From Wyeomyia smithii (lineage: Eukaryota; Arthropoda; Insecta; Diptera; Culicidae), in contig NC_073696.1 in assembly GCF_029784165.1 (NCBI RefSeq), positions 192,742,498 through 192,806,497 on the forward strand: a DNA stretch of 64,000 bases, in the 5' to 3' direction. Positions 22,229-33,679 of the stretch are shown in pieces (position 1 is the stretch's first letter; each line of letters begins with the position of its first letter). The translations under genes and the position numbers were made by a program. The notes below the pieces were generated by a model. The model was given only the letters and a program-made list of their open reading frames with translations, was not told the DNA's origin and did not search any database.

Positions 22229-24872
22229 TACGGCGAAAGAGGTTAGGAATTTTATCACTGTATTACAGTGGAATTGCAGAAGTATCATCCCCAAATTCGA
22301 TCTATTTTCTCATTTAATAAATACATACAATTGTGACGCATTTGCGCTCTGTGAAACCTTTCTCAATTCAAACGATCAACTCAATTTCCACGATTTTAAC
22401 ATTATTCGTCGAGATCGAGACTCACACGGTGGAGGGGTACTTTTAGGGATTAAAAAGTGCTATTCCTTCTTCCGAATCGACCTCCCCTCGATCTCGAATA
22501 TTGAAGTCGTTGCCATTCAAACGAATATGAATGGAAAAGACCTATGCCTTGTTTCGTTTTATATGCCTCCATCCGCGCGGATTGAACAGAAGCATCTCAC
22601 TGATATAGCAGAGTTGCTTCCCGCGCCTTTTTTGATATTGGGAGATTTTAATTCTCACTGTTCGCTATGGGGGTCGCTGTACGACGACAACCGATCTTCT
22701 TTAATCTGTAACTTGATCGACGACTTCAATATGACAGTTTTGAATACTGGGGAAGCGACACGTGTACCTAATCCTCCAGCACGTGAAAGCGTGCTTGACC
22801 TATCCCTTTGCTCGACATCACTAGCGTTAGATTGCCGGTGGAAAGTAATCAACGATCCCCACGGTAGTGATCATCTTCCAATCGTTATATCAATTGCTAA
22901 TGGTTCAACTTCCCCGAACCCAATCAATATTTCCTACGACCTTACACGTAATATTGATTGGAAGTGTTATGAGTCTATTATAGCGCAATCTATCGAGACT
23001 CACGAGGAACTTCCTCCGGAGGAAGAATACGCGTTCTTAGCTGGCTTGATAATCGACGCCGCGACTCAAGCTCAGACGAAACCGATACCCGGGGTAACGA
23101 TTAGACAGCGCCCTCCCAACAAATGGTGGGACAAAGAGTGCTCTGAGCTGTACGCGCGAAGGTCCGCGGCGTATAAGGACTACCGGGAGTACGGCACTGT
23201 CAACCTGCTTCGAAAGTACGAGGCACTGGGCAGGCAGATGAAGAGCTTAGTAAAGGCGAAAAAACGCGGGTACTGGCGGCGGTTCGTAAACGCGTTGTCC
23301 AGGGAAACAGCGATGAGCACTCTTTGGGATACCGCCAGGCGCATGCGGAACCGTGACGTTTCGAATGAAAGCGAGGAGTATTCAGATCGCTGGATACTCG
23401 ATTTTGCCAAAAAGGTCTGTCCGGACTCTGTACCGGAACAGAAAACCTTTCGCGACGCGTTATTAGTAACTACGGAAGAGCCTCCATTTTCGATGTTGGA
23501 ATTTTCAATGGCTCTCCTGTCGTGCAACAATAAGGCTCCAGGGTTAGATAGAATAAAATTCAACCTGTTGAAGAATCTACCCGACTCTGCAAAAAGACGC
23601 TTGTTGAATTTGTTCAACAAGTTTCTTGAGCTAAATATTGTTCCGCATGACTGGAGGGAGGTAAAAGTCATTGCTATTCGGAAACCCGGGAAACCTGCCT
23701 CTGATCACAATTCATATAGGCCGATTGCGATGCTCTCTTGCCTCCGGAAATTAATGGAGAAAATGATCCTCTTACGGTTAGACAAATGGGTCGAAACAAA
23801 CGGGTTACTTTCAGATACTCAATTTGGCTTTCGCCGGGGCAAAGGGACGAACGATTGCCTAGCGTTGCTTTCTACTGAAATTCAACTTGCCTTTGCTCGA
23901 AAAGAGCAAATGGCTTCTGCGTTCATGGATATTAAGGGGGCTTTTGACTCTGTCTCTGTAGAAGTTTTAAGCGCGAAACTTCATTCGCAGGGACTTTCAC
24001 CAAATTTGAATAACTTTTTGCTCAATTTGTTGTCAGAAAAGCATATGTATTTCTCACATGGCGATTCGACAACTTCCCGAATTAGTTACATGGGCCTCCC
24101 CCAGGGCTCATGTTTAAGTCCTCTCTTATATAATTTTTACGTCAATGACATCGATGAATGTCTTGCAAATTCATGCACGCTAAGGCAACTTGCAGACGAT
24201 AGCGTTGTATCCATTACTGGTGGCAAGGCTAGCGATCTGCAAGGACCATTGCAAGATACCTTAGACAATTTGTCTGAATGGGCTCTTAAGCTGGGTATCG
24301 AATTCTCTCCGGAGAAAACTGAGCTGGTCGTTTTTTCTAGGAAGCATAACCCAGCTCAGCTGCAGCTCCTACTAACGGGTAAAACGATCTCTCAGGTTTT
24401 AGTCGCTAAATATCTCGGGGTCTGGTTCGACTCTAAATGCACCTGGGCTTGTCATATTAGGTATCTGACACAAAAATGCCAACAGAGGATTAATTTTCTT
24501 CGTACGATTACCGGAACTTGGTGGGGTGCTCACCCAGGAGACCTTCTAAGGTTATACCAAACAACGATATTGTCAGTTCTTGAGTACGGCTGTTTCTGCT
24601 TTCGCTCCGCCGCGAACACGCACATTATAAAATTAGAGAGAATACAATATCGTTGTTTGCGTATTGCCTTGGGTTGCATGCAGTCGACCCATACGATGAG
24701 TCTTGAAGTGTTAGCGGGTATTCTTCCGTTGAAACATCGTTTTTGGAATCTCTCTTACCGGTTGCTAATTCGATGCACAGTTATGAACCCATTAGTAATT
24801 GAAAATTTCGAGAGGTTGGTCGACCTTCAATCTCAATCCAGATTTATGACTTTATATGGCTCAAGATATTAA
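22221..24872 (+). CDS. I-like ORF2, part 1: endonuclease and reverse transcriptase
   Basis: 883 codons. Endonuclease at about 8-240 (LQWNCRSI, LCETFL, LILGDFNSHCSLWGS, HGSDHLPIV). RT at about 420-760 with NNKAPGLDRIKFNLLKNLP, NSYRPIAMLSCLRKLMEKM, QFGFRRGKGTNDC, FMDIKGAFDSV, MGLPQGSCLSPLLYNFYV and LADD as the catalytic motif near 656-659. The frame then closes at a TAA (24870-24872), just where the sequence linking RT to RNase H should continue; the continuation is in the next frame from 24856. This is a one-base indel in this copy, a programmed frameshift, or coupled re-initiation. Confidence 0.92.
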   Translation: MTNTAKEVRNFITVLQWNCRSIIPKFDLFSHLINTYNCDAFALCETFLNSNDQLNFHDFNIIRRDRDSHGGGVLLGIKKCYSFFRIDLPSISNIEVVAIQTNMNGKDLCLVSFYMPPSARIEQKHLTDIAELLPAPFLILGDFNSHCSLWGSLYDDNRSSLICNLIDDFNMTVLNTGEATRVPNPPARESVLDLSLCSTSLALDCRWKVINDPHGSDHLPIVISIANGSTSPNPINISYDLTRNIDWKCYESIIAQSIETHEELPPEEEYAFLAGLIIDAATQAQTKPIPGVTIRQRPPNKWWDKECSELYARRSAAYKDYREYGTVNLLRKYEALGRQMKSLVKAKKRGYWRRFVNALSRETAMSTLWDTARRMRNRDVSNESEEYSDRWILDFAKKVCPDSVPEQKTFRDALLVTTEEPPFSMLEFSMALLSCNNKAPGLDRIKFNLLKNLPDSAKRRLLNLFNKFLELNIVPHDWREVKVIAIRKPGKPASDHNSYRPIAMLSCLRKLMEKMILLRLDKWVETNGLLSDTQFGFRRGKGTNDCLALLSTEIQLAFARKEQMASAFMDIKGAFDSVSVEVLSAKLHSQGLSPNLNNFLLNLLSEKHMYFSHGDSTTSRISYMGLPQGSCLSPLLYNFYVNDIDECLANSCTLRQLADDSVVSITGGKASDLQGPLQDTLDNLSEWALKLGIEFSPEKTELVVFSRKHNPAQLQLLLTGKTISQVLVAKYLGVWFDSKCTWACHIRYLTQKCQQRINFLRTITGTWWGAHPGDLLRLYQTTILSVLEYGCFCFRSAANTHIIKLERIQYRCLRIALGCMQSTHTMSLEVLAGILPLKHRFWNLSYRLLIRCTVMNPLVIENFERLVDLQSQSRFMTLYGSRY

Positions 24873-25893
24873 TCCTTCTTCATACGATTCCTCCAATGTC
24901 GCACTTTTAGCTACTTCTAATAATGCTATATTCTTCGACACCACCATGAAACAAGACATTTCTGGTATCCCGGATCAATTGCGACCCCAAGAGATCCCTA
25001 AGATTTTTTCCAATAAGTTTAAACATGTTAGTTATGATAAAAGGTTTTACACTGACGGATCTAATCTAGATGAGTCCACTGGCTTCGGTGTTTTCCACGA
25101 AAATTTTACCGCCTCCTACAAACTCGATGCTCCTGCTTCCGTGTACGTCGCAGAACTTGCTGCTATTCAGTACTCTCTTGGAATCATCGAAACCCTACCC
25201 ATAGACCACTACTTCATCTTCACAGATAGTCTCAGTGCCATTGAGGCTCTGCGATCAATGAAGCCTGTGAAGCACACCCCGTATTTCCTGGGGAAAATAC
25301 GGCGGTTTTTAAGTGCTTTAACAGATAAAAATTACCGGGTTACCTTAGCGTGGGTCCCTTCTCATTGCTCGATTCCGGGTAACGAAAAGGCTGACTCTTT
25401 AGCTAAGGTGGGTGCTATTGACGGCGATATTTATGAAAGACCATTTGCTTATGATGAATTTTATAGCATTTTGCGTCAGAGAACACTCAACAGTTGGCAA
25501 TCATCATGGAACTCAGATGAACTGGGACGGTGGCTACATTCCATTTTTCCTAAGGTATCGACGAAAGCATGGTTCAAGGGGTTGGATGTAGGTCGGGACT
25601 TCATTCGCGTGATGTCCAGACTTATGTCCAATCACTATACGTTAAACACGCATCTCTTTCGTATAGGGCTTGTAGACAGTAATCACTGCGTTTGTGGCGA
25701 TGGCTACCATGACATCGAGCATGTTGTTTGGTCGTGTACCGAATACTGTGGTGTTAGGTCTGAGCTTATAGATTCCCTTCGGGCCCGAGGAAAACAACCG
25801 AACGTACCCGTTAGAGACATTCTGGGAAGCGGTGATCTCCAGTACATGACACAACTATACGGGTTTATAAAAAATGCTGGCATTAAAATTTGA
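24856..25893 (+). CDS. I-like ORF2, part 2: RNase H domain and C-terminus
   Basis: 345 codons in a different frame from part 1, overlapping it by 17 nt and opening at an ATG. RNase H at about 65-200 keeps all four acidic catalytic positions: YTDGS, AELAA, FTDSLSA and NEKADSLAK. A C-terminal Cys/His motif (CVCGDGYHDIEHVVWSC) follows, as in related elements. Known role: removes RNA from the RNA/DNA hybrid during target-primed reverse transcription. Confidence 0.9.
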   Translation: MAQDINPSSYDSSNVALLATSNNAIFFDTTMKQDISGIPDQLRPQEIPKIFSNKFKHVSYDKRFYTDGSNLDESTGFGVFHENFTASYKLDAPASVYVAELAAIQYSLGIIETLPIDHYFIFTDSLSAIEALRSMKPVKHTPYFLGKIRRFLSALTDKNYRVTLAWVPSHCSIPGNEKADSLAKVGAIDGDIYERPFAYDEFYSILRQRTLNSWQSSWNSDELGRWLHSIFPKVSTKAWFKGLDVGRDFIRVMSRLMSNHYTLNTHLFRIGLVDSNHCVCGDGYHDIEHVVWSCTEYCGVRSELIDSLRARGKQPNVPVRDILGSGDLQYMTQLYGFIKNAGIKI

Positions 25894-26276
25894 TTTCTTT
25901 TATCTATTTGCTAGAATACAATTTCTGTCACAAACTGAAAGAGAATGATACACCCGGCTGGAGACACTAAAATGAAGACTCGGCATCTCTATGTTTACGC
26001 AGACACCTCAGACCAAAACTGCTCAAACAGAACATCACTGGTTAGCCACGTACAAATGAATACATTCTGTAATATAAAATAATTAAAAACAAAATTGTAA
26101 CACCCCTCCTCTCACCTTAAATCCCCACTAGCTCGTAGTCGGCCGCGAGAATAAAGAAAAGGCCTCCCTCTTTTCCCTGCTAATTTAGAATTTAAAAAAA
26201 AAATGTACTTGGCTCAGTTAAACATAAATTGTATCGTGCCGTGTCAAATAAACTATTTAAAACTAAAAAAAAAAAA

Positions 26277-26288
26277 ACGTGTTCACTT
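26277..26288. repeat. Right target-site duplication of the I-like element
   Basis: ACGTGTTCACTT, identical to 20078-20089. Confidence 0.95.
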
Positions 26289-29200
26289 GGTAATATTTTT
26301 TTTTTGTGTGTAGAGATACTCACACGGTAACAGTCGCAAACCCATTAATGGGTATTATTGTACCCATTTTTTTTCTGTCATATGCGGCTGTCAAAAAAAT
26401 AGTTTTACCGCAATGAAATTAGAAAAACTTTTCAAAGCAGGAAGAAAATAAACAATCGGCGCTCCCCTTTGAAAAATTTGCCCAGTTGTCAGTTCATCCG
26501 ACTAACGAACACGATTTGCTAGTTGAGTGGCAGTCGTGTTCCAACCAACGAATTTTGATTCGACTTTTTATCACTTTTACCATTTTTGGTCGACCATGTT
26601 CAGCAGCTTCTTCCGATTTCTGATCACGAATGAAAAAAATATTCAGAAACAAGTTTAAAACATATAATGGGTGTTCAACTGAATATTTGTCCTGCTGCTA
26701 AAAACAGCATTGCAAACAAAACAGCTATTTGTAAATATTTTCCTCAACTAGTTGCACTGACACGTTTGTACGTAAAAAGGTCTATATCGTGTAATATTAT
26801 CGAAATATTTTTCATTAAAATAAAGGTGTCTAGCCCCTAGCTGCAGACAATATTTTCCTAAGTCTTCATTTGTAGAGCAACATGTCAAAAGGATCTATCT
26901 GCTTTGATCGATTTTTTGATTGATCGGTTTCTTTCAACCGCCACGACTTATTAAACACGTTTCATGATATGTCCTTTACACCTGTTGATAACGGCAACAC
27001 TCACGGTTAGACCGATAGAAAATTATACCAGTCGACAAAGGAGTTGTCATATTGACACTGTAACCCAGCCGCCGAAGGAGTTGTCACCGATGGAAGGGAC
27101 AAGGGTTACTCCTTAAAATTTGCCAGGTCATCTTTCTTTCTTAATTAGACAGCCGTACAGTAAAGAACTGCTAGGTGAGGGAAAGTTGCTAAAGTTAACC
27201 TTGAATTACTCTTATTCTAAATTAAAACCTAAAACTATTTTTTTCATTTAAAAAGGCTCTAGTAAAATAGATTTCATGCAAATAGAGTTAAAACTACAGT
27301 TATTAAAATATTAAAGTGTACGAAAAAGTTAAAATTGTTCTTGAAACACGTGCAAACCTAAATTTGTAAGTTAACCCTAAATAAAACCTATTGCTTAAAT
27401 TATTGTTAAAATGAAAATAAATTTACAGCTAAAGCTACATTACAACAAATTAAAAGCGTTGTGATTTGCTATCGAAATCAACCCACGGACGTTCAGGAAC
27501 AACACCATTTCTCGCATAATTTTTCAAATAGACCAATCTAACATTCGCATCGAACTGAGAGAATCAACTTTTAAAGTTTTCTCTCAATATTATAAATCCT
27601 GTTTGAGAACGAAACAGTATTCATTCAAGTGGATACTGTTAAACGGTACCTTAAACTAATGTTCAACGTTACTATCTTGCAGATTCTAATTTTTTTTTAA
27701 GCAAATGAATTCTTAGCAAAAATAAACTATGCAACGTTTTGCTTCTTTCAGAGGTAAATACGTCGTTTTCATAAGTCATAATGTCAGGTAGCGCTTTACA
27801 TGCGTCTGAGCGTAACGGTATGTAATTAGCTGGTGTGTTATTTACGTCAAAATGTTGTGTCATATTGAAAATCATGATGTCATATACGTCATTGTAATTA
27901 CATCGTTGATTGAACGATTAAACGTAAATGTCGTTCAAATTTTCGGATGCATGCAAGCCCCATCAAGTGCCCGGAATGTCCCTGGCGCGTGTGCTGCACA
28001 CAGCAAGGAGCATCGGCTGAAACATTCGGATATTGTGACCAATTCGTAAAAGTTGTTCGCATGATTATCTAACTCAGGTGAATTGATTTTAATTTCTTTT
28101 TATCAGATGCCGTCACTGTACTGAAAAGTTTAAATACTGTGTATGTTTCTCGAAGCACGGGCGGACGTACAGCAAGGAGATGCAAACAACACGAGCCGAA
28201 GACGGCCACCAACTGAAGAAGGAATCTACCGATAATGTTTAGTGAAATTTGGATTTAACACAAACAAGCTATTTCAAGCTTCGGTTTTATTGGTATTTTG
28301 CCTAACGCTACTAAGTAAGGTTTTTTTTCTCAATTAATGCAACGTATTTAAAGATAGAACTGCTGTATTGTGTGAATACAATTATATTTATACCTAATCT
28401 TAAATAGAAATAGATGAATAGATCATGGGACTGCAAATCCAGAATGATGTACTGCACTTTCCTTCTGTGCTCACGTGCTATTTTTCCGGCCTTCTTCTTG
28501 GTCTTTCCGAACATACACAATCAATGCAGTCAAATTTCCAGCGGTTTCCATCCACACAAAACAGGAGAGCTATAAATATAGCAGCAGCAGCCCGCGATTT
28601 TTGGGATTATAATAAACTAGCTATTCTCTAGATGCAGGCCTTATCACTAGACATCTACGAAAAACCGGAAAGACAGAAAACATTAAAGACGGCGCCTCAA
28701 AACAGAAAAATTATTTAGCTTTTGAAGCACTTTAGCACCATGAACTCAAAAATATTTGCATTCACCTCCTCCACAGGTTGCTACGATCTTCTAGAAAATA
28801 TTATAAGATCACAAAGTACCGGAAAGTTTTTCTGTTTAAATATCGGTGAGTTACTACCAAGCTTATCGAAGTGTGCAGCAAGGAAATACTCACTGAAAAT
28901 GTCGGAAAACGGAAAACGTTTTACAGCGCCCGAATTTGATGTTGATCCAAAGGGGAAGGTTGTGTACATCACATTGGCTCCGGTGTGCACAAATGACGAT
29001 TCCGGTTGCTTAGCATACTGGTGATCATTGCACCTTTTTTGATTTCTCGACTTTCTTACATCCAATTGGAACTCCGTTCACTTGTCGGATCACTACCCGG
29101 CAGACATCTCTTTTCCATTTGGGTGGCTGCATCTAGTTGACAATAATAAATGTCAATAAATTACTATTAACTTTATTCTTGTAAAGATACTGCAAGACAA

Positions 29201-30419
29201 AAACAAACTACCATAATGATACGTACTTTGAAGCATCTCCAACCCGGAAAACATTTCCTATTCTAACAACAAAATCCGATAGAAAGTATTAAAATTTTTC
29301 AGCAGCACACGAAACAGATCATGAGTGAAATCAAAATGGTGTAAGTGAATGATGTTTTTATTTTTATGATCGCCTCACTTTCGCCGAAATTATGAGAGCC
29401 TATCTGACATGACAGCTCATTTCACATATTCGTCGATATGCTAACAAAAGGGTGTAAGTTGAAAATTGCAGGTAGAGTTGTTCGGTCGTTTTGCCAAAAT
29501 TATTTAAAAGTGTCGAAAAGTTCATTTTTGCCAGAATCATCAAGTTAGTGCCGAAATTACATCTTAGCTAATATTATAATTAATTTATAATTAACCCCGT
29601 TTATTTACATTTTGCGACTTACGCCGATTTGAAAAATTACGCGAGATTTGATAGCGGAGAATCTAATCTAGCTTTCTAAATAAAAAATCACAGGAGGGTT
29701 GTGTGCAAAGCCACGACCGCAAGGTTGAAGTAGAATACTTTTACAAGAGAGATAACCTGGCTGCTTGCGTGTCAGTCATTTTTCCTAGTAAATAAATGTT
29801 GATAGCTCATTGGCAGTATTGAAAATTCTGTGCAAATGAAGTTGAAGTACTACTCAATTTCAGTTTGCACATATAAATACAACCTCACTGAACAGGTAAA
29901 GTACAAACTCTTTGCGGCGCAAACAAGTTTCAACAGTCAGAGTATATGTACATGTGAATTCAAATTAAGATAATTAACTTATGGTTAAAGCTCAGAACGA
30001 GAAAATATTAAATCTTCAATTCATTTGTTTGGTTGACTTAAAAAGGACAGTTTGTTGTTGAATTTAAAATCGGATATGACGCTGATTGCATCTCTGTGTT
30101 ACGTCCATAGCGGGAGTTATGGTGAACTTGCGTATGACGAAGGCATCGTATTACCTGTTTTATTGAATGGGAGAAAGAGGAATATTGTAAAATTTTTTAA
30201 ACATTTAACTCAAACATAATTACCAAATCGTAGTCAGGCACTCTGACAACAAAGTTGAAGGCTATTTTCTCATTGAAAATCAGACAGCCAGCAAAAGTTT
30301 TGATTGCCAAAATCCAGAATGCCGAACAGCCGTAAAGAGAGCTATTTATTTACCTACGGCAAGTTTCTCGCCCCATCGCTCGCGTTCGCGTTCACCATGG
30401 CAGAGGCCCAACTGTCTGT
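26289..30419. other. Gene-poor stretch, 26.3-30.4 kb
   Basis: Mostly AT-rich sequence without a named gene. A zinc-finger-like fragment lies near 28.1 kb (separate entry). A 100-codon ORF at 28722-29024 has no recognisable domain. A segment near 29690-29760 (AAAGCCACGACCGCAAGGTT, then GAAGTAGAATACTT) resembles sequence at the ends of the duplicated blocks near 31.4 and 33.2 kb, so the repeat-rich domain probably starts about here. A diverged relative of those blocks appears at about 29990-30110. Confidence 0.4.
28107..28242 (+). pseudogene. Possible C2H2 zinc-finger fragment
   Basis: Reading from 28108, the frame begins CRHCTEKFKYCVCFSKHGRT and then Tyr: a CX2C-X12-H-X3 pattern with the Phe in the usual place, but Tyr where the last His ligand belongs. 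It continues open to TAG (28240-28242). A splice-acceptor-like TTTTTATCAG lies directly before it. About 130 bp upstream, one frame reads IKCPECPWRVC, another CX2C pair. It could be the decayed end of a zinc-finger gene; it could also be chance. Confidence 0.3.
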
Positions 30420-31396
30420 GTGAATGCGTTCTAACAGGGCAGTTTGTTATTCAAAGCCGGTTATATAATATAGTAAGTATTTAAAGTAAGAATTAGGCAA
30501 CTACAACAGAATTTTGTTGCATCCGGCACAGAATGTTTGCTTGTGTTGATGCCAGAAAATTATTAACCTTCAATTACTTGTTTATTTGCTTTGAAAAAGG
30601 CATTTTGCGGTTTAAAATCGGCTGCTGATCGCAACCTTTGAGCTGCCCTAACAGTACACATACACGGATAACATGCACATACACGGAAAACATGCACTGT
30701 GGAAGCTATTTCACATTCAGTAAATTAGACGGGTGCGACAGATTTAAATTGCTAGGATCCAACACAGAATGCTTGCTTGCGTTGTCAAAAATTATTAACT
30801 TTCAATGACTTGTTTATTTGCCTTGAAAAAGGCATTTTGATTTTCAAAATTGGATTTCCTGAGGGCAATCTTCATGCTGCCCCAACACGGGGGGAATAAT
30901 GGCAGTCTGGCGACACACGCTGAGAAGAACCGCGCTGCTCCTGAGACGTGGTGACCAACCACAGAGCTAGTGCTGCTGCTAAGGAAGGACGACTGCTGTT
31001 GTCGCTGTCTAGAACGATTATGAGCGGCTTCGGCTGAAACAGGCTCTTATATAGGCCAAATAGCATGTTTTCAATTGCAAGGTATATGATTCTGTCGACC
31101 GTGCTTGGGAAGCAATCATATAACGACCAATCAGAGGTCGAATTTTCCGTTTTGACAAGGCTTGACTATTTTCAATAGTACAATAGTGTGAATAATAAAA
31201 TTACAATTATCTTCTTACGGGAAGAATCTTAAAAGATTTTCCAATCTATTGCTGCAAGAACGAAGGAAATCCACCAAATACTAACCGATTTATTAGCATT
31301 TGAAATTGGACATATTTTCCACTTTTATCGGTTTTAGATTTTCATTTCACATCCCTATGTAGCCGAACTTCCTGAGAGAAGTATTCTACTTCAAAA
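30420..31396 (-). repeat. Duplicated block, left copy, with promoter-like and stem-loop motifs
   Basis: About 1 kb, also present at 32180-33174 in the same orientation with high similarity, highest in the last 700 bp. Read on the minus strand it has a CCAAT-type box (CTGATTGG near 31128-31135), CTTCCCAAGCACGGTCGACA (about 31099-31118), a TATA box (CTATATAAGAG, 31044-31054), and 3' stem-loops at 30819-30834 and 30587-30602. Between TATA and hairpin the longest frame is 64 codons without a known domain, so a protein product is doubtful. Confidence 0.8.
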
Positions 31397-31657
31397 TATT
31401 AACTTTCAATGACTTGTTTATTTGCCTTCAAAAAGGCATTTTGATTTCCAAAATTGGATTTCCTGATGGCAATCTTCATGCTGCCCCAACACGGGGGGAA
31501 TAATGGCTGTCTGGCGACACACGCTGAGAAAAACCGCGCTGCTCCTGAGACGTGGTGACCAACCACAGTGCTAGTGCTGCTGCTAAGGAAGGACGACTTG
31601 TCGCTGTCTAGAACTATTATGAGCGGCTCCGGCTGAAACAGGCTCTTATATAGGGAT
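31397..31657 (-). repeat. Duplicated block, truncated middle copy
   Basis: Matches the stem-loop-to-TATA part of the flanking blocks, from ATTAACTTTCAATGACTTG through the hairpin (31423-31438) to the TATA box (31643-31653). It stops right behind the TATA box, so the CCAAT part is missing. Confidence 0.8.
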
Positions 31658-32179
31658 GAAAATAGGAATGAATTATTTTTCGTAGGTGGTGGAATGACAT
31701 AACTTGAAAAATATGTGTGACTTCATTCCGGCTCAGAGCGATCATTTGATAAGCTCCACCTCTTTTTTCAGTTTCTAAAGTTTTCCCTCAGTTTCGTAGC
31801 ACGGATGCACAAAAATGATTTCTTGTCGAACCGGACCGATAGCACTCTCATTGAAGCAACAAAATAACATGTTTTGTGTCGTGTTGCGCAGCTTCGTTGA
31901 AGAAAATGTTCCCGTCCCCGTGTCGCATGTAAGCAGATTATTGCGTTCAGTAGACAGTAGATAGTGCATCCAGCGAATAAACACCGATGGTGCTCTCACA
32001 CACGCAACGGTTTTAACCCGTATTTTATTGCGGTTTGTAACATCAAGCGATTTCGTTTGCTCGCTGTTGCGTGTTGCATCATGTGACAACTTGGCAGCTG
32101 GGAGACGACGAAATTCTGTTTACGCTGATTGATTGAATCGTCTTCATATTAGCTCTGCATAGTCGAACTAACTGCTTTT
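31658..32179. other. Spacer between duplicated blocks
   Basis: About 520 bp unique to this position. It contains a 104-codon minus-strand frame (31775-32089) with no recognisable domain; I do not call it a gene. Confidence 0.4.
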
Positions 32180-33174
32180 GTGAATGCGTTCTAACAGGGC
32201 AGTTTATTATTCAATGTCGGTTATGCTGATCGCAGCGTTTGCGCTGCCCCTACAGTGGGGAGTTTATTAAATAAAGTAAAAATTAGACAACTACAACAGA
32301 ATTCGATTGCATCCCGCACCGAATGTCTGCTTGTGTTGATGCCAGAAAACTATTAACCTTCAATTATTTTTTTATTTGCCTTAAAAAAAGCATTTTGCTG
32401 TTCAAAATCGGTTGCTAATTACAACCTTTGAGCTGCCCTAACATTGAGGGAATTAAGATACACGGACAACATGCACTGTGGAAGCTATTTCACATTCAGT
32501 AAATTAGACGGGTGCGACAAATTTAAATTGCTAGGATGCAACACAGAATACTTGCTTGCGTTGACAAAAATTATTAACTTTCAATGACTTGTTTATTTGC
32601 CTTCAAAAAGGCATTTTGATTTCCAAAATTGGATTTCCTGATGGCAATCTTCATGCTGCCCCAACACGGGGGGAATAATGGCAGTCTGGCGACACACGCT
32701 GAGAAAAACCGCGCTGCTCCTGAGACGTGGTGACCAACCACAGAGCTAGTGCTGCTGCTAAGGAAGGACGACTGCTGTTGTCGCTGTCTAGAACTATTAT
32801 GAGCGGCTCCGGCTGAAACAGGCTCTTATATAGGCCAAATAGCATGTTTTCAATTGCAAGGTATATGATTCTGTCGACCGTGCTTGGGAAGCAATCATAT
32901 AACGACCAATCAGAGGTCGAATTTTTCGTTTTGACAAGGCTTGACTATTTTCAATAGTACAATAGTGTGAATAATAAAATTACAATTATCTTATTTTGGG
33001 AAGAATCTTAGAAGATTTTCCAATCTATTGCTGCAAGAACGAAGGAAATCCATCGAATACTAACCGATTTATTAGCATTTGAAATTGGACATATTTTTCA
33101 CTTTTGCGGTTTTAGATTTTCATTTCACATCCCTATGTAGCCGAACTTCCTGAGAGAAGTATTCTACTTCAAAA
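32180..33174 (-). repeat. Duplicated block, right copy
   Basis: Counterpart of 30420-31396: TATA box at 32823-32833, hairpins at 32598-32613 and 32377-32392, the same CCAAT-type segment near 32908. It ends with the same AGTATTCTACTTCAAAA border. Confidence 0.8.
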
Positions 33175-33679
33175 CCACGTTGGGAATAGTTACTTTAGCT
33201 GAACTATTAAACAAATGAAAAGTCAATCAAGAAAATCGATGAAAGTAGATAGATCCTTTTGACATGTTACTCTACATTTTGTGTCTTCACAAACAAATGG
33301 CTAATTTCGAGCTACCACTTCAAATTTCCAAAGGCACAAGACTCGAAAATAGTTAATGCGTCACCTGTGAAAACGCTATTTTATGTGAAACATACTGCTG
33401 TGAAACAAACATAAAGCATTTTCACAGGCGACGCATCTCAACTGTTTTTAGGTCTTGTACTTCAGAAAATTCGAAGTGGTGGCTTGAAGTCGGCCTTTTG
33501 TGGCTTCAACACCGTTTCTCCGTAGATGTCTTGGCTAGTACGCACGCATCTACGAACATGGATAACAGCGACCGTCATTGCGGTCCAACATTTTCCAAAT
33601 CGTTTCACGCTATATCGACTCAGTTTTGTCCCTCAAGTGATCTCATTTCTCCTCATTAAAAATATTCGATGCTTTGAAA

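Larger units (their letters stand above)
20090..26276 (+). mobile_element. Full-length I-clade non-LTR retrotransposon, 6.19 kb
   Basis: Bounded by an exact 12-bp target-site duplication. Order: 5' UTR of about 760 bp, which includes a (TTA)n tract; ORF1 with three zinc knuckles; ORF2 with endonuclease, RT and RNase H; 3' UTR; A-rich tail (about 26264-26276). RNase H after the RT and a gag-like ORF1 with three knuckles fit the I clade (mosquito MosquI-type elements). Coding regions are open except for the frame change at the RT/RNase H junction, so the insertion is probably young. Confidence 0.93.

Noticed and set aside
28722..29024. 100-codon plus-strand frame as a hypothetical protein
   Set aside because: No recognisable domain, no promoter or splice support; such lengths occur by chance in AT-rich DNA.
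30872..31066. 64-codon minus-strand frame, repeated at 32651-32845, as a small gene
   Set aside because: It lies inside a duplicated block; conservation between the copies reflects duplication, no domain is seen, and the frame starts within the TATA region.
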